DNA of 64,000 nucleotides from Roseinatronobacter monicus (GTDB lineage: Bacteria; Pseudomonadota; Alphaproteobacteria; Rhodobacterales; Rhodobacteraceae), in contig NZ_VFPT01000001.1 of assembly GCF_006716865.1 (NCBI RefSeq), forward strand, positions 2,723,001-2,787,000. The letters run 5' to 3'. The notes under the pieces are model-generated. The model did not search any database. It was not told the origin of the DNA and worked only from the letters and a program-made list of their open reading frames with translations. Shown here in pieces: positions 53,930 through 62,126 of this stretch. Made by a program: the position numbers and the translations under genes. Positions within the stretch are counted from its first letter, which is position 1, and each line of letters opens with the position of its first letter.

Positions 53930-54636
53930 CAGACTGCCCCCCCAGGCTTCAGGAAGGAATGAGGGGCAATGATGCCGGGCGAGACGAGCGCAAGTTTGCC
54001 ATTGCCGATGGCGCGCAGAATTGCGCCGTGGGCGCGGCTCCCAGGACCGGTCAAGCGATGCAGGTCTGCTATGGAGACAGTCCCCTGGAGCGTTCTGATT
54101 GCGGCTTCGAGCAGCGCGTCCGCAGCTGAGTCTGGTGCCTTGCGCGCTTCGTGAAGCATGCCTGCGTTGGCTGCCTGCCAAGGAGAATATTGCGCATCAG
54201 TGAACAGGCGGAATTCATCCGCATGCTCTGGCACGAGCATGGCCTCAACCGCCGATAGCTTTTCTATAAGGGCTGGATCTTGTGCTCTGTGGGCAGGCTT
54301 GACCTCCACGGCGATCTTTTTGCCGTCCGCAAGTGTGACGAGAAAATCGACCGTGTATTTCGCGAGGCGGCCGCGACAGTCGGTGTAGCGAAGGGACACC
54401 GACTGCTCCTCGACATTGACGACGTCTTGCCGTGCCAGAGTGAGCAAAATGAAATTGCGCTCCAAGCCGCTCTCGAAGAAGATCTGACGCCCTTCGGGCG
54501 CACTTGGGAGCTTTGCAACGAGAAAGCCTCGAACGCTGATCGGCGACTTCATCGCAGGCCGCCGCAGCGCGCTGCTTGGAAGCGGCAAACGTGTCGGGGC
54601 AGTTGTTTGGGCGAGATCGCCAATTTGGTTATGCAT
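53929..54636 (-). CDS. tnsA: TnsA-type endonuclease
   Basis: The protein has 235 residues from the ATG 54636, behind GGAAGGAAAAAA. The restriction-endonuclease-like core has FFESGLERNFILL (Glu), KYTVDFLVTLADG (Asp) and KIAVEVKP (Glu-x-Lys). A C-terminal winged-helix domain follows. TnsA cleaves the 5' ends during cut-and-paste Tn7 transposition, which makes this a Tn7-like and not a Tn5053-like system. The gene is intact. Confidence 0.9.
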   Translation of the reverse strand: MHNQIGDLAQTTAPTRLPLPSSALRRPAMKSPISVRGFLVAKLPSAPEGRQIFFESGLERNFILLTLARQDVVNVEEQSVSLRYTDCRGRLAKYTVDFLVTLADGKKIAVEVKPAHRAQDPALIEKLSAVEAMLVPEHADEFRLFTDAQYSPWQAANAGMLHEARKAPDSAADALLEAAIRTLQGTVSIADLHRLTGPGSRAHGAILRAIGNGKLALVSPGIIAPHSFLKPGGAV

Positions 54637-54810
54637 GTTTTTTCCTTCCACAACAAAGTGTGAGACATCAGCCGTCGCGCCCATGGGCGCACGGCGGGGT
54701 TGACTTTCGATGCGGGAAGGAGGATCGTGACGCTAATAACTGCGGGTCAGCGACCCTCCTGAAGAGCTCGGCGCGCCAACGCCGGGCTTTTCTTTTTCCC
54801 ATGTGCTTTG

Positions 54811-55053
54811 TCAGTTTCTGGGTGTGTGCATCTCCTCCTGTTTGTCATACCGCTCCGGGAATAGCTCTGAGGGCGTTACACCGAGCGTCTCGGCAATGGC
54901 CGTCTGGACGCGATGAGATTTCCGATAGCCCTGCGAAACAATCGTAACCGTTTCGGGCGCGACCGAAAGCTCGCGCGCGAGTGCGCTGATCGAGCTGCCT
55001 GCATCGCGGAGCCGCTTGCGAATCAAGAGATGTCGGATCAAGTCAATATGCAT
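54811..55053 (-). CDS. Ner/Nlp-like HTH regulator
   Basis: The protein has 80 residues. The helix-turn-helix (SISALARELSVAPETVTIVSQGY) and the closing AIAETLGVTPSELFPERY match the Ner/Nlp DNA-binding family of phage Mu-like and Tn7-like elements. It is the first gene of the minus-strand transposition module, 174 bases before tnsA (that gap shows no gene), and probably represses it. A tandem HTH of this kind in front of tnsA is common in Tn7-like elements. Confidence 0.8.
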   Translation of the reverse strand: MHIDLIRHLLIRKRLRDAGSSISALARELSVAPETVTIVSQGYRKSHRVQTAIAETLGVTPSELFPERYDKQEEMHTPRN

Positions 55054-55710
55054 TTGCGGCTCCCGATCTAGTCTAGAATCGTCGCCGAGATTAGCGGCTG
55101 ATCCTGTCCTTCAAGTGTCCCTGCGAATCACCTGTGCCCTCATGTTTGCCCGCAACCGAATCAGTAAGCAAGCCTGTTTTATTTTTATTAAGCCATTGGT
55201 TTAATTACGAAATCCTAACTTTACCGGACAAAACAAGCACATCTTAAAGGAGGCGAATCGGTTCTGAAAATAGCCAAAGGAATTCAAACGCCTGGAGTGG
55301 TTTCTTCTGATTCGGCCCTGTGGTGTCAGATCAGGTTTCGCGCGCGCCCCAAGCGTTCACAAATTCGTGATCGGTTGCGCCGCATCGATATCTCTTCGAC
55401 ATTTAGTATCGCCTTCGCTGGAAATCACCTCTGGTAGTGGTCGCGGGGCCAGCCAAAAACTGATTTTCTCAGCCATGATCGCATTCGCGATAGCCCATCA
55501 GCGACATTCACGAAGAAGGCTGCATAGAAGCAACTTGCGCAGTCGCAGCAACGTGCTCGGCCCTTGGACGGCCATCTGCCTCCGATCCTTATGCTGCGCC
55601 GCCGCCCGTCGTTCCGGAGATTCGACACAGTCGCAAATCCGGGCGGTGAACAAATCTGTGTCGTACTGAGTGTACACTATTGACGCAGCGTTGACCGGGC
55701 CGAACAGGAA
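55054..55710. other. 657-base gap without recognisable gene
   Basis: This stretch upstream of the HTH gene should contain the promoter of the Tn7-like module and possibly one transposon end. I see short AT-rich segments (55180-55250) and a TGTACAC palindrome near 55670, but no convincing terminal repeats, coding frame or CRISPR repeat. Confidence 0.4.
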
Positions 55711-56250
55711 CTACGCTTGCGAAGACCTGAGGTCTTCAAGGTAGCTTCCAAGTTCTTCGCCATAGCCCCAGCCGGTACTGGCAACGCGTTGATATTCTTT
55801 CTCCAGCCGATCCAGCCAAGTTGCCGTGAGCTCCGGGTCGGCTTGCACGGAAATTTTCTTCACGATCGAGCCAAACATCGACCCCATGCTGCTGTAGAAC
55901 GTCTCACCCAGATCGCCGAACTCCAGCGTGACGTCATTGCCGCATTTGACGTAGTAGAACATTAGCTCCAGCGTTTCGCCGAGCTGTCCCCTTGCCTTGT
56001 TGTAATCGGATATGGCACGTCTGGCGTCGCGGTACTTGATTGGTGCGTCCCAGCGGCTTGGATTGATGGCGGCCTTGATCCGCTTCTTGTAGGGCGAAAG
56101 GTCGGTGCCTTCATCCGAAACCAGGAATCTCGCATGCAGGAAATCCTGGTTGTTCGGGTCGGCACGATACAGGTCCTGTACGAGGCCTAGGAGCTGCACC
56201 CTAGAAAACCCCGACAACGCCCCCTTTATCGCAGTCCAGTTCTTTGTCAC
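55711..56250 (-). CDS. DUF6155-like protein
   Basis: The protein has 179 residues and starts with GTG. The all-helical sequence has the DUF6155-type opening (ALSGFSRVQLLGLVQDLY) and RFLVSDEGTDLSPYKKRIKAAINPSRWDAP, then YNKARGQLGETLELMFYYVKCGND. Function is unknown; the family often sits beside toxin-antitoxin or nucleotidyltransferase genes. The GTG overlaps the stop of an upstream 16-codon frame (MSLEKTLERSWKGLKP), which could be the tail of a truncated partner. That partner appears to have been lost where the dispersed repeat begins. Confidence 0.6.
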   Translation of the reverse strand: MTKNWTAIKGALSGFSRVQLLGLVQDLYRADPNNQDFLHARFLVSDEGTDLSPYKKRIKAAINPSRWDAPIKYRDARRAISDYNKARGQLGETLELMFYYVKCGNDVTLEFGDLGETFYSSMGSMFGSIVKKISVQADPELTATWLDRLEKEYQRVASTGWGYGEELGSYLEDLRSSQA

Positions 56251-56337
56251 GGCTTGAGCCCCTTCCAGCTTCTCTCCAGCGTCTTTTCTAGCGACATTGT
56301 GGGAAGGATGAAATCTTCAAGCACAGTGTGGCGCGAG

Positions 56338-56402
56338 CGGCCCTTTGCCGCCGGTCGGGTTGACCACTGCGCCGCGGTGCAGCTTCCCCGAACCGGTCAC
56401 TA
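56338..56402. repeat. ~65-bp dispersed repeat, copy A
   Basis: The core starts CGGCCCTTTGCCGCCGGTCG and ends GAACCGGTCACT. Related copies lie at 58984-59048, 62000-62070 and 62593-62658. All are intergenic and contain GC-rich inverted segments. Confidence 0.65.
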
Positions 56403-56446
56403 GATCCAAACGGGGACCCGATTGCAAAGTGACAATAATTTCTGCA

Positions 56447-56614
56447 ACCGAGCTGGACGTGATCGGCAAGCTTCTGGGCCACAGCCAGATGCAGACCACC
56501 CAGCGCTATGAGCATCTGATGGATTCGCCCCTGCGCGCAGGGGTCGATGCGGTGGCCAAAGCGTTCAGGCCCCGGCCCCGGCTGGTGCACGTCAATCATC
56601 CGCGCAGCGCCTGA
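56447..56614 (+). pseudogene. C-terminal remnant of a tyrosine recombinase (integrase)
   Basis: The frame reads DVIGKLLGHSQMQTTQRYEHL followed by a short Arg/Pro-rich tail. It contains the integrase box II motif LGHxxxxTTxRYxHL, including the catalytic His and Tyr. Only the last ~50 residues of an integrase are present. It marks a former integrative element and lies between a dispersed repeat and the autotransporter gene. Confidence 0.7.
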
Positions 56615-56701
56615 TGGAGGGGAGTGGCGCGGATGCCACGCCGCCGGGCGTTACCGCGCCCGGGCGGTGCAATCGCCGCGTGCAAGGTTGACGAAAGGTA
56701 A

Positions 56702-56711
56702 GGGGGGGGGG
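56702..56711 (+). repeat. G10 homopolymer upstream of the autotransporter gene
   Basis: Ten consecutive G about 50 bases before the start codon. Tracts of this length slip readily and, in promoter or leader regions of surface-protein genes, can vary expression. Confidence 0.5.
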
Positions 56712-56760
56712 TAGCGACGTTCAAAGGCAAAGATTTCAGGTCAAGATATTGGGGGTGGCA

Positions 56761-58827
56761 ATGGGTCCGACACAGCAGCGCGTAGTGCGGGGTGGGCGTC
56801 TGGTGAAAACCGCGCGGGGCGTGGTGAATTTGGCGGCGGTGGTCGGGTTCGGCATGGCCGGCGGCGCGGCGGCGCAGGGGCTGGATTGTATCAGCCCACC
56901 CGTCGGCGGGCCAGCAGACAGCGAGATCTGCGATCTCGGCACGCTGGCGGGCGGGACCAATAGCATTGCTTGGGGTGTCAGTGCCGATGGCAGTGTGGTG
57001 GTGGGCGTGCGCTACAGCAGCGCGGGCGACCGTGCCTTTCGCTGGGTCGCGGGCGCGGGTATGGAAAACCTCAGCACGCTGACGGGCGGGGGCCATAGCT
57101 ATGCTGACGGCGTCAATGCCGATGGCAGCGTGGTGGTGGGCCAGAGCAGCAGCAGCGCGGGCAACCGCGCTTTTCGCTGGGTCGCGGGCGCGGGTATGGA
57201 AAACCTCGGCACGTTGACGGGCGGAAGCCGGAGCTTTGCCCGGGGTGTCAATGCCGATGGCAGCGTAGTGGTGGGCCAAAGCGGCAGCAGCGCGGGCAAC
57301 CGCGCTTTTCGCTGGGTCGCGGGCGCGGGTATGGAAAGCCTCGGCACGCTGACTGGCGGGAGCTCGAGCTGGGCCCATCGCGTCAATGCCGATGGCAGCG
57401 TTGTGGTGGGATGGAGCGGCAGCAGCGCGGGCGACCGCGCGTTTCGCTGGGTCGCGGGCGCGGGTATGGAAGACCTCGGCACGCTGACGGGCGGGAACTG
57501 GAGCGAGGCCCATGGCGTCAATGCCGATGGCAGCGTGGTGGTGGGCCGGAGCGGCAGCAGCGCGGGCAACCGTGCCTTTCGCTGGGTCGCAGGCGCGGGT
57601 ATGGAAAGCCTCGGCACGCTGACGGGCGGAAGCTATAGCCGTGCCCACGGCGTCAATGCCGATGGCAGCGTAGTGGTGGGCCGGAGCGGCAGCAGCGCGG
57701 GCGACCGCGCCTTTCGCTGGGTCGCGGGCGCGGGTATGGAAAGCCTCGGCACGCTGACGGGCGGGAGCTCGAGCTGGGCCTGGGGCGTCAATGCCGATGG
57801 CAGCGTTGTGGTGGGCACGAGCGGCAGCAGCGCGGGCGACCGCGCGTTTATCTGGCGTGCCACGGACAGCGGCGGGGAAATGGAGGACCACGAGAACCTC
57901 ATCACCTCATTCCCCGTTCTAGGCAATGACAGCGCGGTGATGCAGGCCGAACAGCAATTCGCCCTTGGCGCGCTGATGAGGCCGGGCGCGTTGGCACAGG
58001 CGGGGGGATGGTCTGTTTCGGCCCAGCTTGGCGCGCAATCGACCGGGCGCAACCCGACCACGGTGGGCGCGCGCACGACGTCGCTGGCCGCGCTCAGCTT
58101 TGGCCGGGGGATCACCGATAGCTTCACCCTCGGCGCGACGATCAGTGCGCAGGGGTCCAGCCTGCAAAACAACGCCTTCAGCATGGATACCGGGTTCGCT
58201 GGGGCGATCTGGGGGACCTACAGCGCGGGCGGCGCAGACCAGACGGGGTTGCAGGCCAGCGGCAGCCTTGGCTATGCGCGCAATTCCGGCGATATTTCGC
58301 GCGGGCGGCTGTTGACCGATGTTGTGCTGGCGACCGGGCAATCGGCCGTGGAAACCCGCGCGGTGCAGGCGAGCCTTGGTTATGGCATGATGCAGGGGGA
58401 CTGGCTGGTGACGCCCAGCCTCGGGGTGGCGCATTACGACACCACCCGCGCGGCCTATACCGAAACGGGTGCGGCCTTTAACGCAAGCTATGACGCGATG
58501 ACCACCAGCCGCACGGTCGCGACCCTGGGGGTGGCGGGCGACATGAAACTGGGCGAGCAAGGCCGTCTGTCGCTGGGCGCGGGGGTGGAGCATGACCTGT
58601 CGGTCACCGCGCCGCGCCTGACCGGCACCTCGGACATTCCGGGGCTGGCGACCTTTGACATCGGCAGCACGTTCCAGACCAACAAGACACGCGGTTTCCT
58701 GACGGCGGGCTATACCCATGACTTCGGGAATGGCCAAAGCCTGAGCGGCACTGTGCGCGTGGGTCAGGCGGTTTACGGCAGCACGCCGTCGGTCGGTGTT
58801 GGCCTGAACTACGGGATGCGGTTCTGA
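56761..58827 (+). CDS. HAF-repeat autotransporter
   Basis: The protein has 688 residues from the ATG 56761, behind a G-rich site. The signal peptide covers residues ~1-38 (MAGGAAAQG). Seven HAF-type repeats of about 45 residues follow (LGTLTGG ... GVNADGSVVVG ... AFRWVAGAGME), likely a beta-propeller passenger. The C-terminal ~260 residues form a type V autotransporter beta-barrel ending in aromatic-rich VGVGLNYGMRF. It should be exposed on the outer membrane. Variable residues cluster at fixed places in each repeat. The sequence is GC-rich and repetitive, unlike neighbouring genes. Confidence 0.85.
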   Translation: MGPTQQRVVRGGRLVKTARGVVNLAAVVGFGMAGGAAAQGLDCISPPVGGPADSEICDLGTLAGGTNSIAWGVSADGSVVVGVRYSSAGDRAFRWVAGAGMENLSTLTGGGHSYADGVNADGSVVVGQSSSSAGNRAFRWVAGAGMENLGTLTGGSRSFARGVNADGSVVVGQSGSSAGNRAFRWVAGAGMESLGTLTGGSSSWAHRVNADGSVVVGWSGSSAGDRAFRWVAGAGMEDLGTLTGGNWSEAHGVNADGSVVVGRSGSSAGNRAFRWVAGAGMESLGTLTGGSYSRAHGVNADGSVVVGRSGSSAGDRAFRWVAGAGMESLGTLTGGSSSWAWGVNADGSVVVGTSGSSAGDRAFIWRATDSGGEMEDHENLITSFPVLGNDSAVMQAEQQFALGALMRPGALAQAGGWSVSAQLGAQSTGRNPTTVGARTTSLAALSFGRGITDSFTLGATISAQGSSLQNNAFSMDTGFAGAIWGTYSAGGADQTGLQASGSLGYARNSGDISRGRLLTDVVLATGQSAVETRAVQASLGYGMMQGDWLVTPSLGVAHYDTTRAAYTETGAAFNASYDAMTTSRTVATLGVAGDMKLGEQGRLSLGAGVEHDLSVTAPRLTGTSDIPGLATFDIGSTFQTNKTRGFLTAGYTHDFGNGQSLSGTVRVGQAVYGSTPSVGVGLNYGMRF
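56932..57890 (+). repeat. Seven tandem 135-bp repeats coding for HAF units
   Basis: Near-identical DNA units of 135 bp encode 45-residue repeats. Bases for LGTLTGG, NADGSVVVG and AFRWVAGAGM are almost invariant, while two short windows differ in each copy (for example SRSFAR, SSSWAH, NWSEAH, SYSRAH). Confidence 0.85.
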
Positions 58828-58983
58828 CAATATTGTCTGAAAGAGATACTGCGCCCGGCCATTTGGTTGGGCGTTTTCTTTGAAGCCTGGCCATCCGCTT
58901 TCGCAAGATGCCGCGGGGGCATTGCTGCAAGGTCACAGTCCGCTTTCCGCCCGTTGCGAAGTCGACCCGCGGTTCGACGTGGT

Positions 58984-59048
58984 CGGCCCTTTGCGGTCAG
59001 TCAGCGTCGGTGGCACGCTGCAGTGCGGCTTCACCAAACCGGCCAATC
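58984..59048. repeat. ~65-bp dispersed repeat, copy D
   Basis: Resembles copy A: GGCCCTTTGCGG ... CTGCAGTGCGGCTTC ... AAACCGGCCAATC. It is followed, as copy C is, by a segment ending GTCGCTGATGCGG. The 310-base gap 58828-59137 contains only this repeat. Confidence 0.5.
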
Positions 59049-59137
59049 GTGCATCGCGCAGCATTTTTTGCTATTGAACGTCGCTGATGCGGACGATGCG
59101 GACTTTCGTTCCATTCGGGTTGGGCTATCATGACCGC

Positions 59138-59602
59138 ATGTACAAACTGAAGCCGGGCATCAAGCAAGACCCGCAGCGCCGGTGGCAGCTGCCTGACCGC
59201 ATTTTCTTCGGACACGGCGCATGTCATATCTTGGCGGGCATCTATCTTGAAGCTGCACCTCTCGCTGGTTTTTACGCCGAGAGAATCATTCCGGGCAAAG
59301 GCCATGCCGGCAACCACATTTTCGTAACCGATGGCGTCCTTGCCTTTGATTTCCGTGGGTATTCCTGCAGAAAAAACCTCCTTGCTCATCACATTTCGGG
59401 ATGGTCAAAGGTTTCGGCCCCCGGTTGGCACTGCAAAATCGTAGGCGTGGACTTCGACCTTCTTGAAACTAAAGACTTAAATGCAAGGAAGATGCTTGGT
59501 CCGGAGCAGTACCTGATGGACCCACGACCACGCGCACACTCATTTCTCGGCCGTTTCAATCACATGGCTTCAGCCGTGCAGTCGCGCAGTTTCCCCGGTT
59601 GA
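59138..59602 (+). CDS. Unknown protein with candidate papain-like Cys-His-Asp triad
   Basis: The protein has 154 residues from the ATG 59138 (MYKLKPGIKQDPQ); the frame is open upstream to 59087. I see FFGHGACHILAGIYLEA near the N terminus and KGHAGNHIFVTDGVLAFDFRGYS in the middle. A Cys at the head of a helix, then a His at the start of a strand, then Asp two strands later is the order seen in papain-like peptidases and deamidating toxins. I know no named family with this sequence. It stands alone between dispersed repeats and a large unknown protein, so it may be an effector or phage-derived. Function is not assigned. Confidence 0.5.
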   Translation: MYKLKPGIKQDPQRRWQLPDRIFFGHGACHILAGIYLEAAPLAGFYAERIIPGKGHAGNHIFVTDGVLAFDFRGYSCRKNLLAHHISGWSKVSAPGWHCKIVGVDFDLLETKDLNARKMLGPEQYLMDPRPRAHSFLGRFNHMASAVQSRSFPG

Positions 59603-59605
59603 GCG

Positions 59606-59836
59606 GTGGCAGCTAAGGGCTCGAAGCCGCCCTGCGGCGGTGCAGCATGGCCCGCCGACTCTTCGAGGTCGACCATCGACACACTCGGCCCACAGTTGCC
59701 GGGCCCAGTCGATTTCACACTGCCTACGAACGAAGCCGACTTTTGGACGGCACTTGTCCGTGTTAATCTGAATTTAGAATGGCGACGCGCTAAAGCCTTT
59801 GACGCGGTTGGCAGTTTAATTAGGGGGCAGAGGTGA
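59606..59836 (+). CDS. Small ORF coupled to the UPF0149-domain gene, possibly a truncated gene
   Basis: This 76-codon frame has a TGA that overlaps the GTG of the next gene (GTGA). The last ~40 residues (PTNEADFWTALVRVNLNLEWRRAKAF ...) look protein-like. The first ~35 are Gly/Pro/Ala-rich and come from repeat-like DNA, suggesting a truncated gene whose 3' end survives. No family was recognised. Confidence 0.35.
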   Translation: MAAKGSKPPCGGAAWPADSSRSTIDTLGPQLPGPVDFTLPTNEADFWTALVRVNLNLEWRRAKAFDAVGSLIRGQR

Positions 59837-61917
59837 CTGAAATCGTCGAAACTTGTCTTATGGATCTTCCAACCACAGATGATCCAAGAGAAATGCTGTT
59901 TTGGGTAGATCGTTGGGCGGCGGCTCTTTCGGATGATCCGGAAACTGTTCTGGAGCTCGTTGACACGCTGTCCGACGCTGACACAGAAAGCACCGATAAC
60001 TGTCTTGCCCTTTTGTCGCGCATCCTGGACGAGGCGCGAATGAACCGTGAAAACGAGGGGTCGGGGCCGCGCGACTTTTTTCAGATCCTTGCTGAGGGCC
60101 TGGCAGAACGGACTGAGGAAGGTAAGCTTGGCGCTGAGACCTGCTTCCAACTTTGCCAGGCTTACCTGCGCTCCGGCCTCACACCCCCCGACCAGTTGCG
60201 CACGGCACCCGACGCTTTCGAGGCGCTTGCGGAAGACGAGATACCCGAGCTTCCGGATGTCGCGGACCTCGCGGAAGCGCTTGTCCCAGAGGGGTCCACG
60301 CCTTTTGAGACCTATACCGGGCTTCGTGAAATTGTCGGCGCCATGCCCGCTCAGATGACAACGGCATTTCTGACGCAGATGATTGGGCAAGGCGATCCAC
60401 GCATGATTGCCGTGGGGCGGTACTTTCTACTTGATCCAGTTGCTGAGATGCGCGGGGCGGCCATCGCCGGGTTCGAGCTGCTTGCCGGAAACGCAAATGT
60501 GGATGCTGCCCTGCTGTCCGACCTTATCCTGATCCGTAACTGGCTGCCAAACGGCAAAGCGCTCGATACACTGATCAAGGCTGCGCTGCGACGGGAACCG
60601 TCAGGTGGAAATGTCCCGCGACCGTGGCAGCTTCACCGGGTGATGACGTCGCTTCCCGACGGCACCGGCTCGCAAAGCATTTTGGGCGTTTGTAGCCGTG
60701 GAGGTACGCGCGCGGTGGCCGCCGTAATGATCAAGGAAGGGCACGGGATAAAGGACGCGTATGTTATTCCTTGTACAAGCAGAGGGGATCAGAAAACCAT
60801 CGTTGAGCAAATTGAACAAGTAATGACGATGCATGACGTGTTGCCTGCATACATCACCCCCGCCATTCGCTGCGCCCTTGCCGATGGGCAGGCGCGCGGT
60901 GCGGTAACCGCACAAGGTTTCTTGGATGTCGCACCGATGTTCGGCATTGGCGATGTAACGCCTCAACCAGGAGGGAACACGGCACTTTTCGCAGCTGTTG
61001 ATCCGGACGGTGAGCTTGCGGCTCTATCAGACAACCGCCGAAGCCGGTTGATAAACAAGAGCAGAGACTGGTTCTCTGAGCACGACATCTCTAGCAGCTG
61101 GTTCGCCTCTGATGCCACTTTGATGGCAGCGCTAGAAGAGGCATCAAGCACCCACAGCGCAAATAAGATCGTCGCAGGGCGTCTTGAGGAGGGGCGTGAA
61201 CGCTGGGCAAAACTCTTTGCCCGATCAGCGCTGATCTTGCGCCACGACCGCAGCGCTCCGCCTGAGGCGTGGATGAGCTTTGCCGTTGTTGCTCAGGCGC
61301 TGGAGGCTGGACAAGAGATCAAGAAAATACCCGTCTTTGAGGATATCTTGGGGCAAACGCTGGAAGTGGCGGCGGCGCGCGCGATGGACGATCTCGACGA
61401 AGATTTGGAATGGGATAACGGAGATTTTGAAACGCCTGAAATCGAGCCCGAACGACCGGGAGAACTGACCAAGTTGCTCAAGGGTAGCCCGCTCAAACCG
61501 GATCAGATCGATGGCTACCTCACCGCAGTTCTGATCGCGCCGGAATTCACGCCACCAAATGAGTGGCTGATGCCGCTGATGGACGGAATCGAGGTGAAGG
61601 GTCACGGCTCCATTCAGCGCATCCTCGACATCCTTATGTTGCGGTATGGCGCGCTGAACGAGGCTGTTATCCTCGGCGTGGTCGGCGTAGAGGTCACAGA
61701 CTTGCCCCTGAAGCGCTTCCAGGCCTGGACCGAGGGCTTCGCGCAAGCGGTAGATGGCATCAAGGGCGCCTGGCCGAAACGAGCACTCAGCCGCAATGAC
61801 AAGTCGGTTCTCAATCTGATTCGAAACGCCGCCACTGAGGACCTAACACCGACCTTGAAACCGTTCTTGCCCAGCTGGCTACAGATGACTGCCGTTAAAT
61901 GGCGGGAAGATTTGTGA
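59833..61917 (+). CDS. Large unknown protein with C-terminal UPF0149 domain
   Basis: The protein has 694 residues beginning GTG (MTEIVETCLMDLP). It is mostly helical, with an acidic stretch near residues 535-560. The C-terminal ~150 residues contain LKPDQIDGYLTAVLIAPEFTPPNEWLMPL, the YecA/YgfB (UPF0149) signature. The N-terminal 500 residues match nothing I know; several TPR/HEAT-like helical pairs are plausible. It is translationally coupled to the small ORF upstream. Codon use is less GC-biased than in the core genes, suggesting transfer. Role unknown. Confidence 0.65.
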   Translation: MTEIVETCLMDLPTTDDPREMLFWVDRWAAALSDDPETVLELVDTLSDADTESTDNCLALLSRILDEARMNRENEGSGPRDFFQILAEGLAERTEEGKLGAETCFQLCQAYLRSGLTPPDQLRTAPDAFEALAEDEIPELPDVADLAEALVPEGSTPFETYTGLREIVGAMPAQMTTAFLTQMIGQGDPRMIAVGRYFLLDPVAEMRGAAIAGFELLAGNANVDAALLSDLILIRNWLPNGKALDTLIKAALRREPSGGNVPRPWQLHRVMTSLPDGTGSQSILGVCSRGGTRAVAAVMIKEGHGIKDAYVIPCTSRGDQKTIVEQIEQVMTMHDVLPAYITPAIRCALADGQARGAVTAQGFLDVAPMFGIGDVTPQPGGNTALFAAVDPDGELAALSDNRRSRLINKSRDWFSEHDISSSWFASDATLMAALEEASSTHSANKIVAGRLEEGRERWAKLFARSALILRHDRSAPPEAWMSFAVVAQALEAGQEIKKIPVFEDILGQTLEVAAARAMDDLDEDLEWDNGDFETPEIEPERPGELTKLLKGSPLKPDQIDGYLTAVLIAPEFTPPNEWLMPLMDGIEVKGHGSIQRILDILMLRYGALNEAVILGVVGVEVTDLPLKRFQAWTEGFAQAVDGIKGAWPKRALSRNDKSVLNLIRNAATEDLTPTLKPFLPSWLQMTAVKWREDL

Positions 61918-61999
61918 GTCTTGGCCGTCGACGGCTCACTTCGGACTACTGATGCGCCTTGGCAACCTTGCGTAGCGCCGCCTGTACCAACATCACTTA

Positions 62000-62070
62000 C
62001 GGCCCAAAGCGGCCGGTCGGGATGACTACTGGGCCGCGGTGCAGCTTCCCTTGACCGGTCACTCAGGAGC
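62000..62070. repeat. ~65-bp dispersed repeat, copy B
   Basis: ACGGCCCAAAGCGGCCGGTCG ... CGCGGTGCAGCTTCCC ... GACCGGTCACTCAGG. It fills most of the otherwise empty gap 61918-62126. Confidence 0.65.
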
Positions 62071-62126
62071 GCCGTAGCGATTCTCACATGCCGGCCAAAG
62101 TCGCTGGTGAAAGACTTTGCGGTCGC

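Larger units (their letters stand above)
46398..55053 (-). mobile_element. Tn7-like transposition module (HTH-tnsA-tnsB-tnsC-tniQ), doubly interrupted
   Basis: On the minus strand, in order, are a Ner-like HTH gene, tnsA, tnsB, tnsC and tniQ, with one- to eight-base overlaps between tnsA, tnsB, tnsC and tniQ. TnsA plus a DDE TnsB, an AAA+ TnsC and one long TniQ define a Tn7-like system without TnsE. No cas gene or repeat-spacer array was seen. IS256-type and IS630-type elements have broken tnsC and tniQ, so it is probably immobile. Transposon termini were not located. Confidence 0.85.

Noticed and set aside
43378..55672. Candidate Tn7-like termini (TGT at 43378 and ACA near 55670)
   Set aside because: The sequences inward of these do not match as inverted repeats and no 5-bp target duplication was found, so ends are left undefined.
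46059..55710. CRISPR-associated transposon possibility for the Tn7-like module
   Set aside because: I looked for repeat-spacer structure and cas genes next to tniQ and upstream of the HTH gene and saw none. A single TniQ of TnsD-like length fits ordinary protein-guided targeting.
56596..57891. Minus-strand repetitive frame of 431 codons antisense to the HAF repeats
   Set aside because: Its Ala/His/Arg repeat is a by-product of the 135-bp tandem units. The plus strand continues into a complete autotransporter barrel.
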